DNA of 64,000 nt from Serratia quinivorans (GTDB lineage: Bacteria; Pseudomonadota; Gammaproteobacteria; Enterobacterales; Enterobacteriaceae), in contig NZ_CAMKGL010000003.1 of assembly GCF_946227985.1 (NCBI RefSeq), forward strand, positions 248,001 through 312,000, read 5' to 3'. This document shows, one piece after another, positions 36,853 to 47,012 of the stretch (position 1 is its first letter; each line of letters begins with the position of its first letter). Position numbers and translations under genes: made by a program. The notes beneath the pieces were generated by a model that did no database searches, had not been told where the DNA came from, and saw only the letters and a program-made list of their open reading frames with translations.

Positions 36853-38403
36853 ATGAATGCCACCTCTTCCCAACGATTGGTCATCGCCTGCCTGATGTGC
36901 CTCACAGCCCTGCTGTTTGCCGGTTCAGTTTATGCTGCTCCGGTAAAGGATAAAACGCTCGTTCAGGAAGAACCCGAGACGCTCCAGGTCAATATGGACG
37001 ACATCATGCGACCCTGGCAGGGGGATTTGCCAGGCATGCTCGATCGACGGGTGATTCGGGTATTGACGACTTACAGCAAGACCTTTTTCTTTATCACCAA
37101 GGGCACCCAGCGTGGAGCCACCCATGACATATTTATCGAGTTCGAGCGCGACCTTAATCTCAAGTTGATGAAGGATAAAAAACTCAAACAGCGCCATCTT
37201 AAGGTGCGCGTCATCTTCGTGCCGGTAGCTCGTGACCAGTTACTCAATGCCCTCAATGAAGGCCGGGGCGACATTGCTGCTTCCAACCTCACCATTACCC
37301 CGGCACGTCAGGAGCAAGTGACGTTCACCACCCCCCTCTATCCAAAGGTTAAGGAACTGCTGATTTCTGGCCCCTCCTCACCCAAGGTGGAAAACCTGGA
37401 ACAACTTTCTGGAAAAACGGTATTCGTACGCCGCTCATCGAGCTATTACGAAAGCCTGGAGGCCCTGAACAAACGCTTTGCCCAGGAATCACGTCCTCCC
37501 GTTATCCTGGAAACCGCCCCCGAAGCGCTTGAGGATGAGGATCTGATCGAGATGCTGAGCGCCGGCCTCATTCCACTTATCGTGGTTGACCGCCATAAGG
37601 CGCTATTCTGGAAACAGATTTTTCCCAAAATTCAGCTGCACGAAAATGTGGTGCTGCGTGACGATGCCGACATCGCCTGGGCGGTGCGCAAAAATAATCC
37701 GCAGTTACTCGCCTTGCTCAACGGCTTCGTAGAGAAAAATCGCCAGGGCAGCAAATTGGGGAACACCATTTTGTTGCGCTACCTGAAAAATGCCAAATAT
37801 GTCAAAAACGCGGCCTCGGAGAAGGAGCGCGCCAAATTTCTGGCGATGGTGGAGGTGTTCAGGAAATATGGCGATCGCTATAACGTGGACTGGCTACTGA
37901 TGGTGGCTCAGGGCTATCAGGAGTCGCGCCTCAACCAGTCGGTCCGCAGCCCGGTGGGGGCTATCGGTATTATGCAGGTGATGCCGGGCACCGGCAAAGA
38001 GCTGAAGGTCGGCGACATCCGTAAACTGGATCCCAATATCAATGCCGGGGTGAAATACATGCGCTGGATGATCGACCGTTACTACGCAGATGAGCCGATG
38101 ACGCCCCTCGACAAAGTGCTGTTCTCATTCGCCTCTTACAACGCTGGCCCAGCACGCATCGCTCGTTTGCGCACCGAAACCGAGAAGCGCGGCTTTAACC
38201 CCAATATCTGGTTTGGCAATGTGGAATACCTGGCCGCCGAGCGGATTGGTGCCGAGACGGTGACCTATGTCAGCAACATCTACAAATACTACGTCGCTTA
38301 TCGGCTGATCATGGAGCAGCGGACTCGCAAGCAGCAGGCGATGGATAAACCCAGAAGTACGTCGACACCAGAGAAACCGCAAGAAGCGCCAGCCGGGCAG
38401 TGA
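36853..38403 (+). CDS. MltF-like membrane-bound lytic transglycosylase
   Basis: A 516-residue two-domain protein. After a signal peptide (about 1-29, LVIACLMCLTALLFAGSVYA) comes a solute-binding (SBP_bac_3-type) domain at about 65-300, then an SLT transglycosylase domain with the catalytic glutamate in AQGYQESRLNQS, followed by GAIGIMQVMPGTGKEL and SYNAGPARIARLR. It cleaves peptidoglycan to anhydromuropeptides. The architecture matches MltF, but locus and sequence differ from the purL-linked mltF as I recall it, so this may be a paralogue. The ATG at 36853 with GGAG eight bases upstream is preferred over a GTG at 36844. Confidence 0.88.
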   Translation: MNATSSQRLVIACLMCLTALLFAGSVYAAPVKDKTLVQEEPETLQVNMDDIMRPWQGDLPGMLDRRVIRVLTTYSKTFFFITKGTQRGATHDIFIEFERDLNLKLMKDKKLKQRHLKVRVIFVPVARDQLLNALNEGRGDIAASNLTITPARQEQVTFTTPLYPKVKELLISGPSSPKVENLEQLSGKTVFVRRSSSYYESLEALNKRFAQESRPPVILETAPEALEDEDLIEMLSAGLIPLIVVDRHKALFWKQIFPKIQLHENVVLRDDADIAWAVRKNNPQLLALLNGFVEKNRQGSKLGNTILLRYLKNAKYVKNAASEKERAKFLAMVEVFRKYGDRYNVDWLLMVAQGYQESRLNQSVRSPVGAIGIMQVMPGTGKELKVGDIRKLDPNINAGVKYMRWMIDRYYADEPMTPLDKVLFSFASYNAGPARIARLRTETEKRGFNPNIWFGNVEYLAAERIGAETVTYVSNIYKYYVAYRLIMEQRTRKQQAMDKPRSTSTPEKPQEAPAGQ

Positions 38404-38435
38404 ATTTGGCGTGAAAGCGGCCGCTTTCAGTAACA

Positions 38436-38460
38436 AAAAAGCCCCTTTCGGGGCTTTTTC
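38436..38460. terminator. Bidirectional terminator between the MltF-like gene and ssb
   Basis: AAAAAGCCCC pairs with GGGGCTTTTT across a TTTC-type loop. T-runs occur on both strands, serving both convergent genes. A 16-base palindrome GAAAGCGGCCGCTTTC precedes it. Confidence 0.88.
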
Positions 38461-38482
38461 ATCGGCTTTAGACAACCTGATA

Positions 38483-39019
38483 TCAGAAAGGAATATCGTC
38501 GTCGAAGTCCATTGGCGGTTCATTGCTGCTGGCTGCCGGCGCATTGTTTTGCGCTGGGCGAGCCTGCTGGCCGCCGCTGAACTGGTTGCCGCCCTGCGGC
38601 TGTTGAGGCTGGCCCCAACCGCCCTGACCACCGGAAGCCTGGCCACCGCCTGCAGGTGCGCCGCCGCCTTGACGGCCGCCCAGCATCTGCATGGTGCCGC
38701 CCACGTTCACAACGATCTCAGTGGTGTATTTTTCCACGCCAGCCTGATCGGTCCATTTACGGGTTTGCAGAGCGCCCTCGATATACACCTGGGAACCTTT
38801 ACGCAGATATTCGCCCGCCACTTCAGCCAGCTTGCCGAACAGCACAACGCGGTGCCACTCAGTCTTTTCTTTCTGCTCGCCAGTCGCCTTGTCACGCCAG
38901 CTTTCGGAGGTCGCCAGGGTAATGTTGGCCACTGCGCCGCCATTCGGCATGTAACGGACTTCTGGGTCTTGGCCCAGATTCCCGACCAGAATTACTTTGT
39001 TTACGCCTCTGCTGGCCAT
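38483..39019 (-). CDS. ssb: Single-stranded DNA-binding protein
   Basis: A 178-residue SSB, the E. coli length. The OB fold is at about 1-112 ([32 protein letters not shown]), then a glycine/glutamine-rich linker, then the acidic DDDIPF tip that recruits replication and repair partners. It is divergent from uvrA, with the SOS box between them. Essential for replication, recombination and repair. Confidence 0.98.
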   Translation of the reverse strand: MASRGVNKVILVGNLGQDPEVRYMPNGGAVANITLATSESWRDKATGEQKEKTEWHRVVLFGKLAEVAGEYLRKGSQVYIEGALQTRKWTDQAGVEKYTTEIVVNVGGTMQMLGGRQGGGAPAGGGQASGGQGGWGQPQQPQGGNQFSGGQQARPAQNNAPAASSNEPPMDFDDDIPF

Positions 39020-39156
39020 GAGAACTCTCCTGAAGATTGATTTTTACACAGTATAAACGAGTAAGTTTAACACGCTCAGCCCGAAACGACACCCGTGTTG
39101 ATAACTGCGTATTGTATTCCAGAATTGTCGTTTCGATCGACCTTGTTGCATTCGTA

Positions 39157-39176
39157 TACTGGATATTCATTCAGGT
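39157..39176. promoter_or_regulatory. LexA (SOS) box between ssb and uvrA
   Basis: TACTGGATATTCATTCAGGT has the CTG-N10-CAG core (CTG 39159-39161, CAG 39172-39174). It closely resembles the E. coli uvrA/ssb operator and is placed between the two divergent genes, so LexA can repress both. Confidence 0.92.
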
Positions 39177-39296
39177 TTTTTTGTGTCATAATTATGCGTT
39201 TCGTACTGGCTGTGCCGGTTTTTTGCGCGTTCGATCACAAAATCGTCCGTAAATCACCCAGACAGGCGCGGTGTATCATCAAGACGGGAAGTGTAA

Positions 39297-42128
39297 ATGG
39301 ACAATATCGAAGTTCGTGGTGCTCGGACCCATAATCTCAAAAACATCAACCTGATTATCCCGCGTGACAAGCTGATCGTCGTCACCGGTTTGTCCGGTTC
39401 AGGCAAGTCCTCGCTGGCCTTTGATACTCTGTATGCCGAAGGGCAGCGTCGCTACGTCGAATCGCTCTCCGCCTATGCACGCCAGTTCCTCTCGCTGATG
39501 GAAAAACCGGACGTCGACCACATTGAAGGTCTGTCACCGGCGATCTCCATCGAGCAGAAATCGACCTCACATAACCCGCGATCGACGGTCGGCACAATCA
39601 CCGAGATCCACGATTACCTGCGCCTGTTGTTTGCCCGCGTCGGCGAACCGCGCTGCCCGGATCACCATGTCCCGCTGGCGGCGCAAACCGTCAGCCAGAT
39701 GGTGGACAACGTGCTCAACCAGCCGGAAGGCAAGCGCCTGATGCTGCTGGCACCGGTGGTAAAAGACCGCAAGGGCGAGCATACCAAGACGCTGGAAAAC
39801 CTGGCCACCCAGGGCTATATCCGTGCACGTATCGACGGTGAAGTCTGCGATCTTTCCGATCCGCCAAAGTTGGAGCTGCAGAAAAAACACACTATCGAAG
39901 TGGTGGTCGATCGCTTCAAGGTGCGTGACGACATGTCGCAGCGCCTGGCGGAATCGTTCGAGACCGCGCTGGAGCTGTCCGGCGGCACGGCCGTCGTCGC
40001 CGACATGGACGACGAGAAAGCCGATGAGCTGCTGTTCTCCGCCAACTTCGCCTGCCCAATCTGCGGCTACAGCATGCGCGAGCTGGAACCACGGCTGTTC
40101 TCGTTCAATAACCCGGCCGGTGCCTGCCCGACCTGTGATGGCCTGGGCGTGCAGCAGTTTTTCGATCCGGAACGCGTGGTACAGAATCCTGAGCTTTCAC
40201 TGGCCGGCGGTGCGATCCGCGGCTGGGATCGCCGTAACTTCTATTACTTCCAGATGCTGCGTTCGTTATCGGAAAACTACGCGTTCGACGTCGAAGCGCC
40301 GTTCAACAGCCTGGATGCCAACGTGCAGAAAGCGGTGCTCAGCGGTTCCGGCAAAGAGACCATCGAATTCAAATACATCAACGATCGCGGTGATACCACC
40401 GTGCGCCGCCATCCGTTCGAGGGCGTGCTGCACAATATGGAGCGCCGCTATAAAGAGACCGAATCGAGCGCGGTTCGCGAAGAGCTGGCCAAGTTTATCA
40501 GCAACCGTCCTTGCGCCTCGTGCCACGGCACCCGCCTGCGTGAAGAAGCGCGTAACGTGTTTGTTGAAGACACCACGCTGCCGGAAATCTCCGATCTGAG
40601 CATCGGCCACGCCATGACCTTCTTCCAGAACATGAAGCTCAGCGGCCAACGCGCCCAGATTGCCGAGAAAGTGCTGAAAGAAATTGGCGACCGCCTGAAG
40701 TTCCTGGTGAACGTCGGTCTGAACTACCTGTCGCTGTCGCGCTCGGCGGAAACCCTGTCCGGCGGTGAGGCACAGCGTATCCGTCTGGCCAGCCAGATTG
40801 GTGCCGGTTTGGTGGGCGTAATGTATGTACTGGACGAGCCGTCAATCGGCCTGCATCAGCGCGACAACGAACGCCTGCTGGAAACGCTGATCCACCTGCG
40901 CAACCTGGGTAACACGGTGATCGTGGTTGAGCATGACGAAGACGCCATCCGCGCCGCCGATCACGTGATCGACATCGGCCCCGGTGCCGGGGTGCACGGC
41001 GGTCAGGTGGTGGCAGAAGGCACCGTCGAAGACATTATGGCTAAGCCGGAATCACTGACCGGCCAGTTCCTCAGCGGCAAACGTGAGATTGCCATTCCTG
41101 AGCAGCGTGTACCGGCCGACCCAACCAAGGTGCTGAAGCTGAGCGGCGCACGCGGCAACAACCTGAAAGACGTGACGCTGACGCTGCCGGTGGGGCTGTT
41201 TACCTGCATTACCGGGGTTTCCGGCTCGGGCAAGTCAACGCTTATCAACGACACGCTGTTCCCAATCGCCCAGCGCCAGCTCAACGGCGCCACCCTGGCC
41301 GAACCGGCCCCGTTCCGCGACGTGACCGGCCTGGAGCATTTCGACAAGGTGATCGACATCGATCAAAGCCCGATCGGTCGTACCCCACGGTCCAACCCGG
41401 CGACCTACACCGGTATCTTCACCCCGGTGCGTGAACTGTTCGCCGGCGTGCCTGAGTCGCGTAGCCGTGGCTACAACCCAGGCCGCTTCAGCTTTAACGT
41501 CAAAGGTGGCCGCTGCGAAGCCTGTCAGGGCGACGGCGTGATCAAGGTTGAGATGCACTTCCTGCCGGACATCTACGTGCCGTGCGACCAGTGCAAAGGC
41601 AAACGCTATAACCGCGAAACGCTGGAAGTGAAGTACAAAGGCAAAAGCATTCACGAAGTGCTGGAGATGACCATCGAAGAGGCGCGCGAATTCTTCGACG
41701 CGGTGCCTGCATTGGCGCGTAAGCTGCAAACCCTGATGGAAGTGGGCCTGTCGTACATCCGTCTCGGCCAGTCGGCCACCACGCTGTCCGGCGGCGAGGC
41801 GCAACGCGTCAAGCTGGCACGTGAGCTGTCAAAACGCGGCACCGGCCAAACGCTGTATATCCTGGATGAGCCAACCACCGGCCTGCACTTCGCCGATATC
41901 CAGCAGCTGTTGGCGGTACTGCATCAGCTGCGCGATCAGGGCAATACCATCGTGGTGATTGAGCACAATCTGGACGTGATTAAAACCGCGGACTGGATCG
42001 TCGACCTGGGACCGGAAGGCGGCAGCGGCGGCGGTGAGATCCTGGTTGCCGGCACGCCGGAAACCGTAGCCAACTGCGAGGCTTCGCATACCGCGCGCTT
42101 CCTTAAGCCACTACTGAAGAAGAAGTAA
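39297..42128 (+). CDS. uvrA: Excinuclease ABC subunit A
   Basis: A 943-residue damage-recognition ATPase of nucleotide excision repair. It has two ABC modules: Walker [11 protein letters not shown] near residue 31 and [10 protein letters not shown] near 640, with signatures [11 protein letters not shown] and [11 protein letters not shown]. Zinc modules are visible as [11 protein letters not shown]...CPTCDG and CEACQGDG...CDQCKGK. The family length is normal. It is driven by an SOS-controlled promoter shared with ssb and followed by a GC-rich hairpin. Confidence 0.99.
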   Translation: MDNIEVRGARTHNLKNINLIIPRDKLIVVTGLSGSGKSSLAFDTLYAEGQRRYVESLSAYARQFLSLMEKPDVDHIEGLSPAISIEQKSTSHNPRSTVGTITEIHDYLRLLFARVGEPRCPDHHVPLAAQTVSQMVDNVLNQPEGKRLMLLAPVVKDRKGEHTKTLENLATQGYIRARIDGEVCDLSDPPKLELQKKHTIEVVVDRFKVRDDMSQRLAESFETALELSGGTAVVADMDDEKADELLFSANFACPICGYSMRELEPRLFSFNNPAGACPTCDGLGVQQFFDPERVVQNPELSLAGGAIRGWDRRNFYYFQMLRSLSENYAFDVEAPFNSLDANVQKAVLSGSGKETIEFKYINDRGDTTVRRHPFEGVLHNMERRYKETESSAVREELAKFISNRPCASCHGTRLREEARNVFVEDTTLPEISDLSIGHAMTFFQNMKLSGQRAQIAEKVLKEIGDRLKFLVNVGLNYLSLSRSAETLSGGEAQRIRLASQIGAGLVGVMYVLDEPSIGLHQRDNERLLETLIHLRNLGNTVIVVEHDEDAIRAADHVIDIGPGAGVHGGQVVAEGTVEDIMAKPESLTGQFLSGKREIAIPEQRVPADPTKVLKLSGARGNNLKDVTLTLPVGLFTCITGVSGSGKSTLINDTLFPIAQRQLNGATLAEPAPFRDVTGLEHFDKVIDIDQSPIGRTPRSNPATYTGIFTPVRELFAGVPESRSRGYNPGRFSFNVKGGRCEACQGDGVIKVEMHFLPDIYVPCDQCKGKRYNRETLEVKYKGKSIHEVLEMTIEEAREFFDAVPALARKLQTLMEVGLSYIRLGQSATTLSGGEAQRVKLARELSKRGTGQTLYILDEPTTGLHFADIQQLLAVLHQLRDQGNTIVVIEHNLDVIKTADWIVDLGPEGGSGGGEILVAGTPETVANCEASHTARFLKPLLKKK

Positions 42129-42139
42129 TCCCTGCCTGG

Positions 42140-42170
42140 CGGGCCGTCCCTGTGACGGCCCGCGTTATTA
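42140..42170 (+). terminator. Hairpin after uvrA
   Basis: A 10-bp stem GCGGGCCGTC / GACGGCCCGC with a five-base loop (42140-42164) starts 11 bases after the stop and is followed by GTTATT. Confidence 0.65.
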
Positions 42171-42348
42171 CCTGTTTCGCTCAAATTGAACAGAAACAGG
42201 CAAGATTTAGACATTTTCAGGCATTTCCCTCCGCGCTCGCAGCTTTTATCATCAATGTTCCCTCTGTGGCCACCTGCTTTACCCAGGCCGCGTTTCACCG
42301 GCATCCTGCTGCAGGAAGACGTTCCCCCCATTGATGACTGGAGTGACC

Positions 42349-43401
42349 ATGAACATTACGCACGCTTATGCCGCGCACGACGCCAAGTCAGCGCTTGTTC
42401 CTTTTGATTACACGCCGCGCACCCTGCGCGACCACGATGTGCAAATCAACGTTCTGTTCTGTGGCGTCTGCCATTCTGATCTGCACCAGGCCCGCAACGA
42501 ATGGAGCAACACGATTTTCCCGGTGGTGCCTGGCCACGAGATTGTTGGCCGCGTAAGCGCCGTCGGCAGCCATGTTTCACGCTATCAGGTCGGCGATTTG
42601 GTCGGCGTGGGGTGTATGGTGGACTCTTGTCGTAGCTGTCCGAGCTGTGAAGAAGGGCTGGAGCAATACTGTGAAAACGGCTTCACCGGCACCTATAACG
42701 GACAGGATCGGCAAACCGGTGCCATCACTTACGGCGGCTACTCAACCGCGATGACCGTGGACCAGGACTTTGTGCTGCGGGTGCCGGAGAATCTCGATCC
42801 GGCCGGTGTAGCACCACTGCTGTGCGCCGGTATCACCACCTACTCCCCGCTACGCCAATGGGGTGCAGGGCCCGGTAAAAAGGTCGGCATCGTGGGTCTG
42901 GGCGGATTGGGGCATATGGGGGTCAAATTGGCTCGGGCGATGGGCGCGCATGTGGTGCTGTTCACGACCTCCGAGTCCAAAGTCGAGGACGCCAAACGCC
43001 TCGGTGCCCACGAAGTGGTCATTTCCCGCAACCCGGAACAGATGGCGCAGCACACCAACAGCTTCGACTTTATTCTTAACACCGTTGCGGCACAGCACGA
43101 TCTGAACCCGTTCCTCAACCTGCTGCGCCGCGACGGCACCCTGACGCTGGTCGGCGCGCCGGAACACGATCACCCGTCACCGCAGGTGTTTAATCTGATC
43201 ATGAAACGCCGCCGCCTCGCCGGTTCGCTGATCGGCGGTATTGCAGAAACCCAAGAGATGCTGGATTTCTGTGGTCAGCACGGTATTACCTCGGACATCG
43301 AACTGATCCCGATGCAGCAAATCAACCAGGCCTATGAGCGGATGCTGAAAAGCGACGTGAAATACCGCTTCGTGGTGGATATCAACTCCCTGCGAGCTTG
43401 A
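42349..43401 (+). CDS. Zinc-dependent alcohol/aldehyde reductase (YahK-like)
   Basis: A 350-residue cinnamyl-alcohol-dehydrogenase-type enzyme of the zinc MDR family, very similar to E. coli YahK, an NADPH aldehyde reductase. Catalytic zinc residues are in CGVCHSDLH and PGHEIVG and the later cysteine in LLCAGITTY; the structural zinc cysteines are in DSCRSCPSCEEGLEQYC; the Rossmann motif is VGLGGLGHMGV. The start at 42349 has TGGAG five bases upstream; an in-frame ATG at 42331 has no such site. It is inserted between uvrA and maa relative to E. coli. Confidence 0.9.
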   Translation: MNITHAYAAHDAKSALVPFDYTPRTLRDHDVQINVLFCGVCHSDLHQARNEWSNTIFPVVPGHEIVGRVSAVGSHVSRYQVGDLVGVGCMVDSCRSCPSCEEGLEQYCENGFTGTYNGQDRQTGAITYGGYSTAMTVDQDFVLRVPENLDPAGVAPLLCAGITTYSPLRQWGAGPGKKVGIVGLGGLGHMGVKLARAMGAHVVLFTTSESKVEDAKRLGAHEVVISRNPEQMAQHTNSFDFILNTVAAQHDLNPFLNLLRRDGTLTLVGAPEHDHPSPQVFNLIMKRRRLAGSLIGGIAETQEMLDFCGQHGITSDIELIPMQQINQAYERMLKSDVKYRFVVDINSLRA

Positions 43402-43406
43402 CTCTT

Positions 43407-43436
43407 CGGGCGCCCACTGCGGCGCCCGATTTTTTC
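43407..43436 (+). terminator. Rho-independent terminator after the alcohol dehydrogenase gene
   Basis: CGGGCGCC (43407-43414) pairs with GGCGCCCG (43421-43428), followed by ATTTTTTC. It abuts the convergent maa stop. Confidence 0.9.
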
Positions 43437-43994
43437 TTACAGTTGTTTAATCACCCGTGCCGGGTTGCCGCCGACCACGCAGTTGGCGGGTACGTCTTTA
43501 GTCACCACCGCACCGGATGCCACCACCACGTTATCCCCCAGAGTCACGCCCGGGTTAATCACCGCCCGACCGCCAATCCACACGTTATCGCCAATGCGCA
43601 CCGGCTTGCCGAACTCCGCGCCGCCGACGCGGGTTTCCGCATCCAAAGGATGGGTGGCTGTGTAGATATGCACCCCTGGTGCCAGCATGCAGTTATCACC
43701 GATATGCACTTCACACACGTCGAGGATCACGCAGTCAAAATTGGCGTAAAAATTTTCACCCAAGTAGATGTTGTAGCCGTAATCGCAGCGAAACGTCGGC
43801 TCGATGGTTCCGCCCCGATACTGGCCCAACAGCTCCGCCAGCCACTGTTTACGCAGTTCGGCCTCATCCGGGGAAGAATGGTTGTAATGGTGTACCAACT
43901 GACGTGCATGCTTACGCTCGCTACGCAGTAGCTCGTCGCCGGCATCATATAACTCGCCGGCAATCATCTTGCGTTTCTGTTCACTCATGGCCAT
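43437..43994 (-). CDS. maa: Maltose O-acetyltransferase
   Basis: A 185-residue left-handed beta-helix acetyltransferase of the LacA/NodL/Maa type, collinear with E. coli Maa. The N-terminal mac domain ([19 protein letters not shown]-like region) precedes hexapeptide repeats and the active-site stretch [11 protein letters not shown] with the catalytic histidine, ending [11 protein letters not shown]. It transfers acetyl from acetyl-CoA to maltose or glucose. The start at 43994 has AAGGA nine bases upstream; an ATG six bases later is an alternative. Confidence 0.92.
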   Translation of the reverse strand: MAMSEQKRKMIAGELYDAGDELLRSERKHARQLVHHYNHSSPDEAELRKQWLAELLGQYRGGTIEPTFRCDYGYNIYLGENFYANFDCVILDVCEVHIGDNCMLAPGVHIYTATHPLDAETRVGGAEFGKPVRIGDNVWIGGRAVINPGVTLGDNVVVASGAVVTKDVPANCVVGGNPARVIKQL

Positions 43995-44124
43995 CTCACG
44001 GCATCCTTTGGTCTGGCAGTTTATGGTTCAAAAGCCTAGTCGTTCCCGTCGCATAATGAAACGGGAACGTTCCCAACACCCGGGGGCGATCACAATATGA
44101 TAGGCAAATAGGGCGATGGACAAT

Positions 44125-44149
44125 CAAAAAGGCAGGCGGTGCGCCTGCC
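44125..44149 (-). terminator. Rho-independent terminator of the tyrB-yjbQ-yjbR side
   Basis: On the minus strand GGCAGGCG pairs with CGCCTGCC across a three-base loop and is followed by TTTTTG. It begins nine bases after the yjbR stop. Confidence 0.88.
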
Positions 44150-44157
44150 CTCAACGC

Positions 44158-44511
44158 TTAAGCGCGCAATTCCTGACGCACGTGTTCAGGTAACCCTTCC
44201 AGCACCAACTGATAAGAACTGTCGATCAGGGTATAAAACTGCGAGTTCGGCAGGTTGCCGTCAAGAAACACCGTATTCCAGTGCGCTTTGTTCAGCCGCT
44301 CACAAGCGACGATCTCCGGATGGTGTTCCCGCAGGCTCTCCGCCAGTTCCGGGCTGGATTTTACCGCCAGTGCCGGCCGCCCCTGCACCTCGCACACCAT
44401 GGCGAACATCACGTCGCCAACCTTGATCTGACTGGCCTGCCACTGGTTCTGGTCGCTCTGTTCCGCGCCCGGCTTCGCCATGCAGTACTCCAGCAGTGCT
44501 GTGTTATTCAT
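44158..44511 (-). CDS. yjbR: MmcQ/YjbR family DNA-binding-like protein
   Basis: A 117-residue protein of the MmcQ/YjbR family with a double-wing fold (CyaY-like). Conserved features are LLEYCMAKPGAEQ, VGDVMFAMVCEV, LAVKSSPELAE and LNKAHWNTVFLDG. The molecular function is not established. The start at 44511 (MNNTALLEYC) with a GGGGGAA site matches the family length; the frame extends to 44541 without support. It follows yjbQ by four bases, as in E. coli. Confidence 0.93.
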   Translation of the reverse strand: MNNTALLEYCMAKPGAEQSDQNQWQASQIKVGDVMFAMVCEVQGRPALAVKSSPELAESLREHHPEIVACERLNKAHWNTVFLDGNLPNSQFYTLIDSSYQLVLEGLPEHVRQELRA

Positions 44512-44515
44512 TGGG

Positions 44516-44932
44516 TTATTCCCCCTGTAAAGTGGCCACAACCCGGCGTGAACCGCCGTGGATGCGGTGCTCCCCCAGCCAAATTCCCTGCCATGTGCCC
44601 AGCATCAGTCGCCCGTGACCGACAGGCAACGTCAAGGACGTGCCCAACAGAGAGGATTTGATGTGTGCCGGCATGTCGTCCGGCCCTTCGTAGTCGTGCT
44701 GATAGGGTGCGTTCTCTGGCACCTGACGCAGGAAATGCTGTTCCATATCGGCTCGTACCGTAGGATCGCAGTTCTCGTTCAGCGTCAGCGAGGCTGAGGT
44801 ATGTTGCAACAAGAGATGCAACAGGCCAGTTTGCAGGCGGTGTAAGTGGGTTAGCTGGTCGGTAATCTCTTCGGTAACCAGATGAAAACCACGCGCTTTT
44901 GCGCTGAGGATTAGCGTTTGCTGATGCCACAT
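44516..44932 (-). CDS. yjbQ: YjbQ family protein (UPF0047)
   Basis: A 138-residue protein, the length of E. coli YjbQ. The family signature [20 protein letters not shown] and the conserved histidines in [13 protein letters not shown] and IWLGEH are present. E. coli YjbQ has weak thiamin phosphate synthase activity; its physiological role is unclear. The frame is open to 45055, but [15 protein letters not shown] at 44932 is the family start. It is coupled to yjbR. Confidence 0.93.
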   Translation of the reverse strand: MWHQQTLILSAKARGFHLVTEEITDQLTHLHRLQTGLLHLLLQHTSASLTLNENCDPTVRADMEQHFLRQVPENAPYQHDYEGPDDMPAHIKSSLLGTSLTLPVGHGRLMLGTWQGIWLGEHRIHGGSRRVVATLQGE

Positions 44933-44999
44933 GAGTGAGCGCCCCTCAATCAGTATATTCTCTATCCAGTTTGCAGCAACTCCGGCGACAAACCGACAA

Positions 45000-45031
45000 C
45001 GAAAAGGGAGCGATATCGCTATCGCTCCCTT
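45000..45031 (-). terminator. Terminator of tyrB
   Basis: On the minus strand an 11-bp stem AAGGGAGCGAT / ATCGCTCCCTT with a six-base loop is followed by TTCGTT. It lies 23 bases after the tyrB stop and upstream of yjbQ. Confidence 0.78.
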
Positions 45032-45054
45032 GCGAACCTCAAACCCTAACAACA

Positions 45055-46248
45055 TTATTGCACTGCGGCAAACGCCTCGGCCACCTGATGCACGTTGTTA
45101 TGGTTCAGGCCGGCCATGCAGACACGGCCGCTGTGGATCAGGTACACACCGAACTCTTCACGCAGGCGATCGACCTGTGCTGCGCTGAAACCGGTGTAGC
45201 TGAACATGCCGCGCTGTTCCAGCAGGTAATCGAAGTTACGCTGCGGCAGAGCAACTTTCAGCGCTTCCACCAGCGTTTTGCGCATCTCAAGGATACGGGT
45301 GCGCATGGTTTCGACCTCTGCCAGCCACTGGGCTTTCAGCTGCGCATCGTTCAGCACCTTTGCCACCACCTGCGCACCGAAGTTCGGCGGGCTGGAATAG
45401 TTGCGGCGAACCGTAGCCTTCAACTGGCCCAATACGCGCCCCGCCGCCTCTTCGCTTTCGCACACCACCGACAGACCGCCGACGCGTTCGCCGTACAGCG
45501 AGAAAATTTTCGAGAACGAATTGCTCACCAGGCATGGCAGACCGGCCGCGGCGATAGTGCGGATGGCATAGGCGTCATCGGCAATCCCACCGCCAAAGCC
45601 CTGATAGGCGATATCAAGGAACGGGATCAGTTCACGTTCGGCAATCACTTTGACCACGTCATCCCACTGGGCATGAGTCAGGTCAGAGCCGGTCGGGTTA
45701 TGACAGCACGGGTGCAGCAGCGCGATGCTGTGCTTCGGCAGCTGTTTCAATGCGCTCAGCATGGCGTCAAACTTCACGCCCAGGCTTTCGCTGTCGAAGT
45801 AGGGATAGGTATTGACCTTGAAGCCGGCACCGCCAAAGATGGCGATGTGGTTTTCCCAGGTCGGATCGCTGACCCACACCTGCGAATCAGGGAAATAGCT
45901 TTTCAGGAAGTCGGCACCGACTTTCAACGCGCCGGAACCGCCCACGGTCTGAATGGTGGCGATACGCCCCTGTTGCAACATCGGGTGCTCGGCACCGAAC
46001 AGCAGGTGTTGAATCGCAGTACGGTAAGGCAGCAGGCCTTCCATCGGCAGGTACACTGACGCGCCGTGATCCACGCTGCTCAGTTGCGCTTCTGCGGCGG
46101 CAACCGCCTTCATCTGCGGGATAATGCCCTGCTCGTCATAGTAAAGGCCGATACTCAGGTTAACCTTGTGCGAACGGGGATCTTTTTTGAATTTTTCCAT
46201 CAGCGACAGGATCGGGTCACCTGCATAGGCATCAACGTTCTGAAACAC
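45055..46248 (-). CDS. tyrB: Aromatic amino acid aminotransferase TyrB
   Basis: A 397-residue PLP-dependent class I aminotransferase, the last step of tyrosine, phenylalanine and leucine synthesis. The PLP lysine is in [16 protein letters not shown], with the conserved CCHNPTG loop and the C-terminal GRVCMAGLN. The frame extends to 46341, but a GTG start at 46248 with CAGGAG eight bases upstream gives exactly the E. coli length. An Lrp-like regulator lies 82 bases upstream on the same strand, then a divergent PheC-like gene. Confidence 0.97.
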   Translation of the reverse strand: MFQNVDAYAGDPILSLMEKFKKDPRSHKVNLSIGLYYDEQGIIPQMKAVAAAEAQLSSVDHGASVYLPMEGLLPYRTAIQHLLFGAEHPMLQQGRIATIQTVGGSGALKVGADFLKSYFPDSQVWVSDPTWENHIAIFGGAGFKVNTYPYFDSESLGVKFDAMLSALKQLPKHSIALLHPCCHNPTGSDLTHAQWDDVVKVIAERELIPFLDIAYQGFGGGIADDAYAIRTIAAAGLPCLVSNSFSKIFSLYGERVGGLSVVCESEEAAGRVLGQLKATVRRNYSSPPNFGAQVVAKVLNDAQLKAQWLAEVETMRTRILEMRKTLVEALKVALPQRNFDYLLEQRGMFSYTGFSAAQVDRLREEFGVYLIHSGRVCMAGLNHNNVHQVAEAFAAVQ

Positions 46249-46330
46249 GGGTTGTTCTCCTGGATTATTAGGGTTCGGGGGCACAGCATCAGGCTCTAAT
46301 ATAGACGGAAAACGGCGTTCGGTTTTAGCT

Positions 46331-46798
46331 TTATCGCGCAACCGGCAACAAACCGTTTTCCTTGATTCGGTTGAGCACCACCGCCGTTTTGATATGCGCC
46401 ACGCTTTTATGCCGCGACAGCGTCTGACTGATAAAATCGTCCAGCGCCGGCAGGTCTGCCACCGCCACCTTCAGCAGATAATCAGCATCGCCGGTGGTTT
46501 TATAGGCGTCAAGAATGGCGTCCACTTCTTCCAGCATCTGGTGGAAACTGTCGATCTGCTCCTGACCATGGTGAGTCAGGCTCACTTCTATCAGCCCCAC
46601 CAGCCCCAGCCCGACGGCCTCCGGTGCCAGTCGTGCATGGTAGCCGCGGATCAGCTGCGCCTGCTCCAGACTGATGCGCCGCCGGGAACACTGGGAGGCC
46701 GACAACCCCACCAGATCGCTCAGTTCCTGATTGGTCAGACGGCCATTGGCCTGTAGCAGCGTCAGGATTTTCATATCAAAATCGTCAATGTTGTACAT
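46331..46798 (-). CDS. Lrp/AsnC family transcriptional regulator
   Basis: A 155-residue Lrp/AsnC protein. The N-terminal helix-turn-helix ([38 protein letters not shown]) precedes the RAM/AsnC effector-binding domain ([32 protein letters not shown]). These regulators usually sense amino acids. Its place between tyrB and the divergent PheC-like gene suggests it controls aromatic amino acid genes, by inference. The ATG at 46798 with AGGTGG is preferred to a GTG six bases upstream. Confidence 0.9.
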   Translation of the reverse strand: MYNIDDFDMKILTLLQANGRLTNQELSDLVGLSASQCSRRRISLEQAQLIRGYHARLAPEAVGLGLVGLIEVSLTHHGQEQIDSFHQMLEEVDAILDAYKTTGDADYLLKVAVADLPALDDFISQTLSRHKSVAHIKTAVVLNRIKENGLLPVAR

Positions 46799-47012
46799 AG
46801 CCACCTGTAAACTGTGTTAATAAATGTTGACGTTACAGCCTATCAGTTTTTTGACTGTGGATACCCTGCCCCCACCGAGGTTGTGAAGCGCGCAGCAGCA
46901 ATGCCGAACGTTTCCACCTGCTAATGGCATAAAAAGTGGGTAACTCGCGCAAGTCAGCGACAATTAACGCCTAAAGAGCGCATAAAACCACGAATGTATA
47001 AAAAGGACGCCG

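Noticed and set aside
44935-46059. 374-codon open frame antisense to tyrB
   Set aside because: Shadow of tyrB; the opposite strand encodes a full-length conserved aminotransferase.
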